Source of the DNA: Candidatus Limnocylindrales bacterium
GTDB taxonomy: Bacteria; Desulfobacterota; Binatia; UBA1149; CAITLU01
Reading direction: 5' to 3'
NCBI GenBank assembly: GCA_035626395.1
Contig: DASPNR010000031.1
Location: 558,001-622,000 of the forward strand
Length of the DNA stretch: 64,000 nt
Every line of letters begins with the position of its first letter. Positions within the stretch are counted from its first letter, which is position 1. The notes under the pieces were generated by a model that had not been told where the DNA came from, searched no databases, and worked only from the letters and a program-made list of their open reading frames with translations. Shown here one piece after another: positions 45,029 to 53,943 of this stretch. The translations under genes and the position numbers were made by a program.

Positions 45029-46288
45029 ATGGACGCAGACCCTCCAAGTTGGCACGAGCTGTTGCGCGGCTACGAGCTGCGCGACATCGCTCCGACCGCA
45101 CCCTCGCTCTCCATCGACCCGGCCGCGGCCTGCCGCGATGCCCTGCAGTCGGCGGCGCTGGTCGACTTCGCACGCTCGGCGGCCGCCGAAGGGCGCTCGC
45201 TGACGCTGGTCATCAACGACCCGCATCGTCTGACCGACACGCCTGCCTTTCTCGATGCGGTCGTCGGCCTTCTGGACGCCGGGCTCGCCGCCGAGAAGCT
45301 GCCCGCCCTTCGCGTCCTGGTCGCCACCGGCAGCCATCTCTCCACGCCCGAGGAAAGAGCCGCGCATGAAGCGGCGATGCTGTCTCGCCACGCCGATCGC
45401 CTCGCCGAGGTGGCCTGGCACGACGCGCGCAATGAGAGCGGCCTGCGCAAGGTCGGCAACCACGTTCTGCATTCGTGGATGGCGGAGGGCGGCTTCTACC
45501 TGGGCTGCGGCAGCATGGAGCCGCACTACTTCGCCGGCATCACCGGCGCGCACAAGACGCTGACCGTGGGCGTCATGTCGATGGAGAGCCTGACGGCCAA
45601 TCACGAGCACGCGCTCTCGTCGCAGGCGCGCCCCCTCAAGCTCGACGGTAACCCGGTGCACGTCGGCGTCGTCGATGCGCTGGCCGATCTCGAGGATTCC
45701 GGCGCACGCCTGCTGGCCCTCAATCAGGTTCTCGTCGATGGAAAGGTGATCGCGGTGACGGCCGGGCATCCTCTCGAGGCGCTCAACCACGGCATCGCCA
45801 CCGTGCGTGCGTGCTTCTCGGCTGCGGTCGAGGAACCGGTCGATCTGGTCGTGGCGCAGGTGCAGGGGCCGCTCAGCCGCGACCTCTATCAGGCCGACAA
45901 GGGCATCAAGAATACCGAGGCCGCCGTCCGCGAGGATGGCGTGCTGCTGCTGGAGTCGCCGTGCCCGAAGGGTGTGGGAATCGACCACTTCGTGGAACTG
46001 CTGCGTGCCGCGCCGACCGTCGATGAAGCGCGGGCGATCGTGCAGGAGCGCGGCTATCGCCTCGGAGACCACAAGGCGGTGCGATTGCGTGCGCTGACCG
46101 ACGAGCGGCGCGTGCACATCGGCGTGGTCAGCAGGGGCGTACCCGCAGATCTTGGCGACGTGCTGGGCATGAGGATCTTCGCTGATCGAGCCGCCGCAGC
46201 CGCGTGGGCACGCGAGCTCCTCGGCGGCGATCGCGCCACGGGCCTGATCGTCGCCGACGCCGGCAACGTCGCCATCGACGCAGCGTAG
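45029..46288 (+). CDS. larA: LarA-like nickel-pincer racemase/epimerase
   Basis: A 419-residue homologue of lactate racemase LarA. ATGSHLSTPEE carries H103, and SMEPHYFAGITGAHKTL carries H166 and K176. The spacing of 63 and 10 residues is close to that of the catalytic His pair and the cofactor-binding Lys in the known enzyme (66 and 10). LarA enzymes use a covalently bound nickel pincer nucleotide made by LarB, LarC and LarE, none of which is in this window. The substrate may be lactate or another 2-hydroxyacid. A FAD-linked oxidase of the D-lactate dehydrogenase type follows 130 bases later, so racemisation followed by oxidation to a keto acid is a reasonable guess. LarA homologues with other substrates exist. 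Confidence 0.8.
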   Translation: MDADPPSWHELLRGYELRDIAPTAPSLSIDPAAACRDALQSAALVDFARSAAAEGRSLTLVINDPHRLTDTPAFLDAVVGLLDAGLAAEKLPALRVLVATGSHLSTPEERAAHEAAMLSRHADRLAEVAWHDARNESGLRKVGNHVLHSWMAEGGFYLGCGSMEPHYFAGITGAHKTLTVGVMSMESLTANHEHALSSQARPLKLDGNPVHVGVVDALADLEDSGARLLALNQVLVDGKVIAVTAGHPLEALNHGIATVRACFSAAVEEPVDLVVAQVQGPLSRDLYQADKGIKNTEAAVREDGVLLLESPCPKGVGIDHFVELLRAAPTVDEARAIVQERGYRLGDHKAVRLRALTDERRVHIGVVSRGVPADLGDVLGMRIFADRAAAAAWARELLGGDRATGLIVADAGNVAIDAA

Positions 46289-46290
46289 AG

Positions 46291-46314
46291 AAAAAGCGCG
46301 AGCGAGCGCTTTTC
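46291..46314 (+). terminator. hairpin with A/T-tailed arms after the LarA-like gene
   Basis: AAAAGCGC at 46292-46299 pairs with GCGCTTTT at 46306-46313 around a six-base loop, three bases after the LarA-like stop. The GC part is only four pairs, so it is a modest terminator at best. It could act in both directions. Confidence 0.5.
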
Positions 46315-46420
46315 GCGGTCGTGCGCATGGCGTCGTTCTGGCGCGGCTGTTCGATCGGCCCCACCGAGTTCACTGCACCAGGCTCGCCAGCCTGCCTTCT
46401 CGCTGCTACGTTCGGACGTC

Positions 46421-48046
46421 ATGCCCTCGCCCGAGCACTGGAAGACGCAGACGCGCCTGCCGCGGGGCAAGGTGGACGCATGGCGGCGCGAGCGCGATGC
46501 CGAAACGCTCGCCGCCTATCTCGAGGACGCCGCTCACACGCCTGGCGGGCACTCGCCGGAGATTTGCTTTCCGGCCAATGAGGCCGAGGTCGCGGCCGTT
46601 CTGGCCGGGGGCATTCCCGTGCTGGCCATCGGCGCGCAATCGTCGCTGACCGGCGGCGCCACGCCCTTCGGCGAAGTGCTGCTATCCACCTCCAGGATGC
46701 GCCAGAGCAGCATCGCCAACGGCCGCGCGCGCGCAGGCGCGGGGCTGTTGCTGCGCGAGCTGGAGGAATCGGTGGCGGCGGCCAATGCCTATTTCCCGCC
46801 GGTGCCGACCTACGACGGTGCCAGCGTCGGCGGCGTCATCGCGACGTGCGCTGCCGGCGCCGCGACGTTCAAGCATGGAACCACTCGCGGCTGGGTGCAG
46901 GAGCTGACGGTGGTGCTGGCGTGCGGCGAGGTGCTCGAGATCGAGCGCGGCCAGGTCACGTCGCACCCGCGCGGATATTTCGAGGTCGAACGCACATCGA
47001 GCGAGGTGCTGCGCATTCCGGTGCCGCTCGGCGCGCATCCCGACGTTCCCAAGAGCTCGGCCGGCTACTGGACCCAGCGCCCGCTCGATCTCATCGACCT
47101 GTTCATCGGGGCCGAAGGCACGCTCGGCGTGGTGGTGGAGGCCGTGCTGCGGCTTTCCTCGCCGCGGCCCTCCTGGCTGGCGGTGCTGGTGCCGGTCGCC
47201 GACGACGCGGCGGCCGTTGCCCTGACGACCGAGCTTCGCGAGGAAGCCAGGTCCGCCCATCGCACCGGCAACCCTTGCGGTCTGGACGTCTCCGCCATCG
47301 AGTACATGGATGCGCGATCGCTGCAGGTGCTGCGCGAGGACGGTGTTGCCGAGCGAGTCGGCGTGACGCTGCCAGCATCCGCGCGCGCGTTGCTGCTCAT
47401 TCAGGCCGAGCTGCCCGCCGGCTTCGATCGCGCGCGTGCCTATCATGAGCTGTCCGAGTCGTACGCCGCCGACATCGACGGGCCGGTGGTGCGGCTCTGC
47501 CGCATCCTGGAGCGCCACGGCGTGCTGGCGGACGCGGTGCCGGCGCTGCCCGGCGAGGAAGATCGCCGCCGCGCGCTCTTCGCGCTGCGCGAAGCGGTGC
47601 CGGAGGGCGTCAACCGGCGCGTGCGCGAAGTGCAGCGCAGCGGCGCCGCCAGGGTCTCGAAGTCCGGCGGCGACGTCATCGTGCCCTTCGAGCGTTTCGA
47701 GGAGTCGCTGCAGCGCTATCGCGCTCTGCTCGCCGAAGCCGGGCTGGACGCCGCGATCTGGGGCCACATCAGCGACGGCAACGTCCATCCGAACATCCTG
47801 GCCCGCAGCGATCGCGACATGGATCACGCGCGCCAGACCCAGCTCGCCATCGGCGAGGTGGCCATCGCTCTCGGCGGCAGCCCGATGGCCGAGCACGGCA
47901 CCGGTCGCAATCCGATCAAGAAGGCCCTGCTCGAAAAGCTCCACGGCAAGGCGGGCGTGGCCTCGATGCGCATGGTCAAGCGGTGTCTGGATCCGCACTG
48001 GCAGCTGGCGCCCGGCGTGCTGTTCGACCTCGAGGAGACGCGATGA
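46421..48046 (+). CDS. FAD-linked oxidase (GlcD / D-lactate dehydrogenase type)
   Basis: A 541-residue flavoprotein. The N-terminal PCMH-type FAD domain has EICFPANEAEVAAVL, GAQSSLTGGATPFG and PTYDGASVGGVIATCAAGAATFKHG, and IGAEGTLGVVVEAVLRLSSP. The C-terminal catalytic domain has WGHISDGNVHPNI and MAEHGTGRNPIKKALL, the paired His-containing blocks of glycolate/D-lactate oxidising enzymes. It should oxidise a D-2-hydroxyacid to a 2-keto acid and pass electrons to a membrane or cytoplasmic acceptor. Placement after the LarA-like gene fits. Its stop overlaps the RmlD start by ATGA, linking it to sugar synthesis for reasons not evident. Confidence 0.85.
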   Translation: MPSPEHWKTQTRLPRGKVDAWRRERDAETLAAYLEDAAHTPGGHSPEICFPANEAEVAAVLAGGIPVLAIGAQSSLTGGATPFGEVLLSTSRMRQSSIANGRARAGAGLLLRELEESVAAANAYFPPVPTYDGASVGGVIATCAAGAATFKHGTTRGWVQELTVVLACGEVLEIERGQVTSHPRGYFEVERTSSEVLRIPVPLGAHPDVPKSSAGYWTQRPLDLIDLFIGAEGTLGVVVEAVLRLSSPRPSWLAVLVPVADDAAAVALTTELREEARSAHRTGNPCGLDVSAIEYMDARSLQVLREDGVAERVGVTLPASARALLLIQAELPAGFDRARAYHELSESYAADIDGPVVRLCRILERHGVLADAVPALPGEEDRRRALFALREAVPEGVNRRVREVQRSGAARVSKSGGDVIVPFERFEESLQRYRALLAEAGLDAAIWGHISDGNVHPNILARSDRDMDHARQTQLAIGEVAIALGGSPMAEHGTGRNPIKKALLEKLHGKAGVASMRMVKRCLDPHWQLAPGVLFDLEETR

Positions 48047-48954
48047 GCGCCGAGGGCCGGGAGATCCTCGTCGTCGGTGCGTCCGGGCTGGTAGGGCGCC
48101 TGATGATGGCGCGCTTCGGCGAGCGGGCGGCCGGCACGTATGCCACCACGGCCGGGCCGGGGCTGCTGCAGCTCGACATCACCGATGCCGAAGCCACGCG
48201 CCGGCTGGTCACCGAAATCTCACCGCGCGTGATCGTGCACACGGCAGCGCTGACCGACGTCAACCGCTGCGAGCGCGAGCCGCAGACCTCCGAGCGCGTC
48301 AACGTCCAGGGCACGCGCAACGTGGCCGCGGCAGCGGCCGATGTCGGCGCGCGCTACATCTTCTTCTCCACCGACTACGTGTTCGGCGACGACGGGCCGC
48401 ACGAGGTGGATCAGGTACGCACGCCGCTCAACGTCTACGGCTGTCACAAGGCGAAGGCCGAGGACGTCGTTGCCGGGCTCGAAGATCACGTGATCCTGCG
48501 CGCGTGCAACGTCTACGGCTATCAGAGCGGCGGCAAGAACTTCGCCATGGGGATCTTCGAGTCGCTGCACCAGGGCCGTCGCGTGCTGGTGGCGGTGGAT
48601 CAATGGGGCTCGCCCACGCTGGCCAGCGATCTGGTGGAGGCCACGATGCGCATCGTCGATGGCGACGTTCGCGGCCCGATCCATGTGGCCGGGCCCGATC
48701 AGGTCACGCGCCTGGAGTGGGCGCGCCGCATCGCCGAGGTGTTCGGGCTGGACGTCTCGCTGCTCGAGCCGGTGCCGTCCTCGGCGCTGGGGCCGGCTGC
48801 GCCGCGGCCGCGCCGCGGCGGCCTGTGCTCGCGCAGGACCGAGCAGAGCCTGGGCATGACCTTCCGGCGTCTGGATGAAGGGCTGCTGGTGATGCGAGGC
48901 GACCTCGAAGATGCCGGCGTGCTCCCGCGCGCGACGCCGCGGCGCGCGCACTGA
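48043..48954 (+). CDS. rfbD: dTDP-4-dehydrorhamnose reductase
   Basis: A 303-residue SDR, the final enzyme of dTDP-L-rhamnose synthesis. It has ILVVGASGLVGRLMMARFG for NADPH binding, LDITDAEATRRLV, HTAALTDVNRCEREPQTSERVN, FFSTDYVFGDDGPH, and NVYGCHKAKAED with the catalytic Tyr-Lys pair. The LRACNVYGYQSGGKNFAMGI block is slightly unlike the usual RmlD form, so a related 4-keto-sugar reductase (for example a GDP-4-keto-6-deoxy sugar reductase) is possible. The ATG overlaps the oxidase stop. Presence of RmlA, B and C nearby supports RmlD. It converges with the Gmd-like gene across about 100 bases. Confidence 0.82.
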   Translation: MSAEGREILVVGASGLVGRLMMARFGERAAGTYATTAGPGLLQLDITDAEATRRLVTEISPRVIVHTAALTDVNRCEREPQTSERVNVQGTRNVAAAAADVGARYIFFSTDYVFGDDGPHEVDQVRTPLNVYGCHKAKAEDVVAGLEDHVILRACNVYGYQSGGKNFAMGIFESLHQGRRVLVAVDQWGSPTLASDLVEATMRIVDGDVRGPIHVAGPDQVTRLEWARRIAEVFGLDVSLLEPVPSSALGPAAPRPRRGGLCSRRTEQSLGMTFRRLDEGLLVMRGDLEDAGVLPRATPRRAH

Positions 48955-49055
48955 GCGGTTCGATGGCGCAGAGCCCGATGCAACGCGCAATCGGCGCGTT
49001 TCCCTGGGAAGGCGATGATCGTCTGCGCAAGGTGCCGAGCTTGTCGAGCACGAAC

Positions 49056-50018
49056 CTACGTCTCGCCCCGATCGATGCGGGCCAGGTCTGCATCGACCAT
49101 GATCGCGGCAAGCTGTTCGACGGTCGTGGTCGCGCGCCAGCCGAGATCGCGGGCGATCCTGCCCGGATCGCCGATGCGCGCGGCAGCGTCGCCCGGCCGC
49201 GACAGCGCCGGATCGCTGGTGACGTGGTCGCGCCAGTTCAGGCCGGCGCGTGCGAACGCGATCTCTGCGAATTCGCGCACGGTGCATGAGCGTCCGGTGG
49301 CGATGACGTAGTCGGCCGGCGCGGGGGCGGACAGCATGGCCGTCATCGCCTCGACGTATTCGGGCGCGTAGCCCCAGTCGCGAGCGGCTTCCAGATTGCC
49401 GAGCGTCAGCCCCTTTTGCAGCCCTCGCGCGATCCGCGCGGCAGCCAACGTGATCTTGCGGGTGACGAACATGGGCGGCCGCAGAGGCGACTCGTGATTG
49501 AAGAGGATCGCCGAGCAGGCAAACAGGTTGTGCTCTTCACGATACTGGCGCACGAGCCGATGCGCGGCGGCTTTGGCGGCGCCGTAGGGACTGAGCGGCT
49601 GCAGCGGCGTGTCCTCGTTCAGCGGGTGCACGCCGGACGCACCGAACATCTCTGCCGTCGATGCCTGGCAAAAGCGTATCGGTGCGCCGCTGTCGCGGAT
49701 CGCGACGAGAAGGCGGGCGACGCCGAGCTCGTTGACGTCGCGGAAGTGGCCGGGATTCGTCCAAGATTCGGGAACGAAGGTGGCTGCCGCGAGATTGTAG
49801 ATGGAGTCGGGCTGCGCCTGGTCGATAGCCGCTCGCAACGAGCGCGCGTTGCGAAGATCGCCCTGCACCTGCGCGACCGCGGGCGGCGCCGAGTCCTGCT
49901 CGTGCACGAGCGCAAAGACCGTCACGCCACGCGAGCACAGCAGCTCGCACAGGTAACGGCCGTCCTGCCCGGCGGCTCCGGTAACCAGAGCCCGCCTTGC
50001 TGCCCCCGCATTCTTCAT
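49056..50018 (-). CDS. GDP-mannose 4,6-dehydratase-like SDR (second Gmd)
   Basis: A 320-residue extended SDR. Shared Gmd blocks include ALVTGAAGQDGRYLCELLCSRGV, YNLAAATFVPESWTNP, CQASTAEMFG, SPYGAAKAAAHRLVRQYREE (Tyr-Lys pair), [36 protein letters not shown] and WRATTTVEQLAAIMVDADLARI. It is shorter and more divergent than the gene at 43924, and lacks the RTSS arm that contacts GDP-mannose in classical Gmd (replaced by VHEQDSAPPAV). A different nucleotide sugar or altered specificity is therefore possible. The ATG at 50018 is chosen; a TTG two codons earlier is an alternative. It is first in line on the minus strand and converges with rfbD. Confidence 0.75.
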   Translation of the reverse strand: MKNAGAARRALVTGAAGQDGRYLCELLCSRGVTVFALVHEQDSAPPAVAQVQGDLRNARSLRAAIDQAQPDSIYNLAAATFVPESWTNPGHFRDVNELGVARLLVAIRDSGAPIRFCQASTAEMFGASGVHPLNEDTPLQPLSPYGAAKAAAHRLVRQYREEHNLFACSAILFNHESPLRPPMFVTRKITLAAARIARGLQKGLTLGNLEAARDWGYAPEYVEAMTAMLSAPAPADYVIATGRSCTVREFAEIAFARAGLNWRDHVTSDPALSRPGDAAARIGDPGRIARDLGWRATTTVEQLAAIMVDADLARIDRGET

Positions 50019-50142
50019 GGTCAAGAGCCGACAACGTATCGCGAGGATGCGCGGCGGTCCAAGGCAAAAGCCGCGCTTCCGCGCGCTACGCAGCCCGCGC
50101 TACTGGCGGTTCGGTACGCGGCGCCACCGCTGCGTCCACGCG

Positions 50143-52149
50143 CTACGCAGCCGGCGCGACCGCCGCTTCGGCGTGCTGGAGGCGGTAGAGCCTCGCGTAG
50201 AGGCCACCGGCCGCCATCAGCTCGGCATGCGAGCCGCTCTCGCGCAGCTCGCCGTGGTGCAGCACCAGGATTCGATCCGCATTCTCGATCGTCGCCAGCC
50301 GATGCGCGATGACGAGGGACGTGCGTCCCTCCTGCAGCCGCGCCACCGCATCCTGGATGAGCTCCTCGGTGTCGTGATCGACGCTGGAGGTGGCCTCGTC
50401 GAGCACGAGGATCTCCGGTCCGTAGGCCAGCGCACGGGCGAACGAGATGAGCTGGCGCTGGCCGGTCGAGAAGTTGTTGCCGCGCTCGCGCACGGGCGCG
50501 TCGTAGCGCTGGGGCAGCCGCTCGACGAAGCGGTCGACGTGCACGGCGGCGGCGGCGCGGTGAACGGCCTCGTCGGTCAGGTCGCTGCGCCCCATGCGGA
50601 TGTTCTCGGCCACCGTGTCCGAGAACAGGAAGACGTCCTGCAGCACGGTGACGATGCGCCGGCGCAGCTCGGTCAGATCCCACTCGCGCACGTCGAGGCC
50701 GTCGACGAGAATGGCGCCGGAGTCGACGTCATAGAAGCGCGCCAGCAGCTTGGTGATCGTCGTCTTGCCCGAGCCGGTGGCGCCGACGATGGCCACGTGC
50801 TCGCCGCGCGCCACCTTGAACGAAACGCCCTTGAGCACCGGCTCGCCGGGCAGATAGGAGAAGCGCACGTCGCGGAATTCCACCGTACCGAGCGGCGGCG
50901 GCGCCGGCTTCGGTTGCGCCGGGCTCTTCAGGGCCGGCTCCAGCTCGAGCAGGCCGAATACCTTCTCGCAGGCGGTGATGGCCGACTGCAGCACGGCATA
51001 CTTCGTGGAGAAGTCGCGCACGGGGATGAAGAACTTGTTGATGTATTCCATGAACGCGACCAGCGTTCCGAAGCCCACCGCGCCGGACACCATGGACGCG
51101 GTCGACACCGGCTCTCCCACCACCAGATGCGCGCCGTACCAGAGGATGGCGGCGGTGGAGATCGCGCTCATCGCCTCGACGATCGAGAACAGCGCCGCCT
51201 CGTAGATGTTCGACCAGTGGTTGGCCCTGCGGTGCGCGTCGTTGAGACGCTCGAACTCGGCCGCCACCTGCGGCTCGCGCGCGAAGAGCTGGATCACCGC
51301 CATGCCGGTGATGCTCTCCTGCAGGTAGGCGTTGATGCGCGCGATGCGCTCGCGGATGAGCCGATAGTACTTGCGCGTCTTTCGGCGGAAGAAATCGACG
51401 AACAGCAGCATGACCGGCAGCGTGGCCAGCGCCACCAGCGCCAGCTTGGTGTGGATGGTCAGCATGATCGCGACGATGCCCACCAGCGTGATCACGTCCA
51501 TGATCATGGTGATCGCGCCGGCGGCGAACATCTCGTTGATGACGTCGACGTCGGTGGTCATGCGCGTGACCAGGCGCCCGACGGGGTTGCGGTCGAAGAA
51601 CGCCGTCTCCATCGACGCGACCTTTCTGAAAACGGCGATGCGAAGGTCCGAGAGCGACTTCTGCGCCACCAGCATCGTCAGAACGTGCTGCCAGTAGAGC
51701 AGCGTGAACTCCGCCACGACCATGGCGCCGAAGGCCAGCGCCCACCACCACAGGCCGTCGGTGCGGCCCACGGCGATGTACCCGTCGATGGCGCGCTTGA
51801 CGATCCAGGGCTGTGCCAGCAGGCAGGCCGATACCAGAGGCAGCAGCGCCAGCGAGGCGAAGAACGTCCACTTGTAGGGCGCCACGAAGCGCCACATCGA
51901 GCGCAGCATCGCCCAGTCGCGCGTGCCCAGGAGCTGCTGCTCGTCGGCCATGCCGCGCGAGACGCGCGCCTCGACCCCGCCGGCGTTGTCGCGCGCGCCA
52001 TCGGCGTTCGAACCGGTCGTGGCCGCAGAGATGGCGGTGCCCGCGGTGTCGCCGCCGGCGTCGGTGCCGCGGCGGTGGGTGCTGCCGTCGTTGATGCCGT
52101 CGCGACCGTGCCCGCCGCCGCCGGCGCTCTTTCGTTCCTCGTAGGCCAC
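50143..52149 (-). CDS. ABC exporter half-transporter, canonical-ATPase subunit (MdlB-like)
   Basis: A 668-residue type I ABC exporter: six membrane helices then a nucleotide-binding domain. Walker A is GATGSGKTT near 455, Walker B ILVLDEATSS near 584 with the catalytic Glu, and the H-loop is IAHRLATI. The signature motif is degenerate: FSTGQRQ instead of LSGGQ. An 85-residue polar Gly/Thr/Asp-rich stretch precedes the first helix when the GTG at 52149 is used; an ATG at 51951 would remove most of it. The upstream partner gene stops six bases before the GTG, so the two are co-translated and should form a heterodimer. Substrate unknown; lipids, peptides and drugs are known cargos for relatives. 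Confidence 0.88.
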   Translation of the reverse strand: MAYEERKSAGGGGHGRDGINDGSTHRRGTDAGGDTAGTAISAATTGSNADGARDNAGGVEARVSRGMADEQQLLGTRDWAMLRSMWRFVAPYKWTFFASLALLPLVSACLLAQPWIVKRAIDGYIAVGRTDGLWWWALAFGAMVVAEFTLLYWQHVLTMLVAQKSLSDLRIAVFRKVASMETAFFDRNPVGRLVTRMTTDVDVINEMFAAGAITMIMDVITLVGIVAIMLTIHTKLALVALATLPVMLLFVDFFRRKTRKYYRLIRERIARINAYLQESITGMAVIQLFAREPQVAAEFERLNDAHRRANHWSNIYEAALFSIVEAMSAISTAAILWYGAHLVVGEPVSTASMVSGAVGFGTLVAFMEYINKFFIPVRDFSTKYAVLQSAITACEKVFGLLELEPALKSPAQPKPAPPPLGTVEFRDVRFSYLPGEPVLKGVSFKVARGEHVAIVGATGSGKTTITKLLARFYDVDSGAILVDGLDVREWDLTELRRRIVTVLQDVFLFSDTVAENIRMGRSDLTDEAVHRAAAAVHVDRFVERLPQRYDAPVRERGNNFSTGQRQLISFARALAYGPEILVLDEATSSVDHDTEELIQDAVARLQEGRTSLVIAHRLATIENADRILVLHHGELRESGSHAELMAAGGLYARLYRLQHAEAAVAPAA

Positions 52150-52155
52150 GGCGCG

Positions 52156-53907
52156 CTACATCGCCTCCAGCTCTTCGCTCAGGCGCTGGCGCCGGTACAG
52201 GTCGGCGTAGAGGCCGCCCCGCGCGAGCAGCTCGCCGTGCGTGCCTTCCTCGAGCACGCGGCCTTCGTCGATCACCGCGACGCGGTCGGCGCGGCGCACG
52301 GAGGAGACGCGATGCGAGATCAGGATCGTCGTGCGGCCCTTCATCACGTTGTCGAGATGGTCGAGGATGCGGCGCTCGGTGGCCGCGTCCACGCTCGAGA
52401 GCGAGTCGTCGAGGATCAGGATGCGCGGATCGCGGGCGATGGCGCGCGCCAGCGTCAGGCGCTGCTTCTGTCCGCCCGACAGCGTCACGCCGCGCTCGCC
52501 CACCGGCGTTGCCAGGCCGGCCGGGAACTCGGAGAGGTCCGAGTCCAGGCCCGCCATCTCGACCAGGCGGCTCATCTCGTCGGCGGCGCCGTCGTCGCGC
52601 CCGAAGCCGATGTTCTCCTCGATGGTCGAGGAGAACAGGAACGGGTCCTGCGGAACGAAGCCGATGGCGCTGCGCAGCCTTGCCAGATCCCATTGCCGTA
52701 CGTCGACGCCGTCGACCTGCACGCTGCCGCCGGTGGCGTCGAAGAGGCGCGGAACCAGATGCGCGAGCGTGGACTTGCCCGATCCGGTGCGGCCGAGAAT
52801 GCCGAGGCTGGTGCCGGCCGGGACGGTCAGGGAGATGTCGTGCAGGATGCCGTCGCCGTTGGTGGCGCCGTCAAAGCCGAAGCCGACGCGCTCGAAGCGG
52901 ATCTCGCCGCGGACCTCCGCCGGCATGAAGCCATTGGCGGGCGTGGCCACCGCGGGAACGATGTCGAAGATCTCGCCGAGGCGGATCAGCGCCGCCTTGC
53001 CGCGCTGCCAGATCGCGATCATCCAGCCCACCGCCATGATCGGCCAGGCAAGGATGTGCAGGTAGCCCATGAACGCGATGAGCTGCCCGAGCGTCAGGCG
53101 CCCGTCGACGACCAGGCTGCCGCCGTAGCCGAGCACGATCAGCACGCCGAGCGAGGAGACGACGCGGATCAGCGGAAAGATCTTTCCGCGCAGGCGCGCG
53201 GCCACCATCGCCTGCTCCTTGTAGGATGCGTTGAGCTTCGCGAACTGCTCGGCGCGCGCCTGCTCGCGGCCGAAGCTCTTGACCACGTGCGCGCCCGCCA
53301 GGCTCTCCTGCGCGAACGCCGACATCTCGGCCAGCTTCTCCTGCGTGTGGACGGTCGCTTCCATCATCGGGCGCGTGTACCGCTTCATGATGTAGAGGAC
53401 GACGGGGAAGGGCGCGATGGCGGCCAGCGTCAGCGGGACGTCCATCATCATCATCAGGGTGAAAGCGTAGACGCAGTAGAGCGGGGTGTTCAGGATCGTC
53501 AGCAGGCCCGGCCCGAGCAGCAGGCGCACGGCGCCGATGTCGTTGACCAGGCGCGACATCAGGTCGCCGGTTCGCTGGCGCTGGTAGTAGCCCTGGTGCA
53601 GCTTCAGCAGGTGCTCGTACAGGTCATTGCGAAGATCGTACTCGACGTCGCGGCCGGCGTTGAACACCATGACGCGCGAGACGGTGCGCACCAGCGCCTG
53701 CGCCACGGCGATGCCGATGATGAGCAGCGCGTAGAAGGCGACCGTGCGAAGCTTGTCGGCCGCAGGCGCATCGCTGCCGACCGCGTCCACCGCGTGCTGG
53801 GTCAGCCACGGGATAGCCATGACGAGAGAGGCGGTGGCGAACAGGCAGACGCCGCCGATGAGGTAGCGGTACGCGTAGCGGCGGACGTATTTCCACAGGC
53901 GCTCCAT
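52156..53907 (-). CDS. ABC exporter half-transporter, degenerate Walker B subunit (MdlA-like)
   Basis: A 583-residue type I ABC exporter with six membrane helices (residues about 15-300) and an ATPase domain. Walker A GRTGSGKST is at 372-380, the signature LSGGQKQR at 476-483 is intact, and the H-loop is ISHRVSS with H532. Walker B ends D500-D501 (ILILDDSLSSVD): the catalytic Glu is replaced by Asp. In heterodimeric exporters such as MdlA/B, BmrC/D and TM287/288 one site is degenerate in this way. It pairs with the product of the gene six bases downstream. The first residues MERLWKYVRRYAYRYLIGG are typical of this family. Confidence 0.9.
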   Translation of the reverse strand: MERLWKYVRRYAYRYLIGGVCLFATASLVMAIPWLTQHAVDAVGSDAPAADKLRTVAFYALLIIGIAVAQALVRTVSRVMVFNAGRDVEYDLRNDLYEHLLKLHQGYYQRQRTGDLMSRLVNDIGAVRLLLGPGLLTILNTPLYCVYAFTLMMMMDVPLTLAAIAPFPVVLYIMKRYTRPMMEATVHTQEKLAEMSAFAQESLAGAHVVKSFGREQARAEQFAKLNASYKEQAMVAARLRGKIFPLIRVVSSLGVLIVLGYGGSLVVDGRLTLGQLIAFMGYLHILAWPIMAVGWMIAIWQRGKAALIRLGEIFDIVPAVATPANGFMPAEVRGEIRFERVGFGFDGATNGDGILHDISLTVPAGTSLGILGRTGSGKSTLAHLVPRLFDATGGSVQVDGVDVRQWDLARLRSAIGFVPQDPFLFSSTIEENIGFGRDDGAADEMSRLVEMAGLDSDLSEFPAGLATPVGERGVTLSGGQKQRLTLARAIARDPRILILDDSLSSVDAATERRILDHLDNVMKGRTTILISHRVSSVRRADRVAVIDEGRVLEEGTHGELLARGGLYADLYRRQRLSEELEAM

Positions 53908-53943
53908 CGTGCTCGGTCCGCTTGTAAAGGGGACGCTGGGGTT

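Noticed and set aside
50017..53943. A very long plus-strand open frame leading into the aminopeptidase
   Set aside because: It is antisense to the two ABC subunits. Only the part from about 53944 has signal-peptide and peptidase features.
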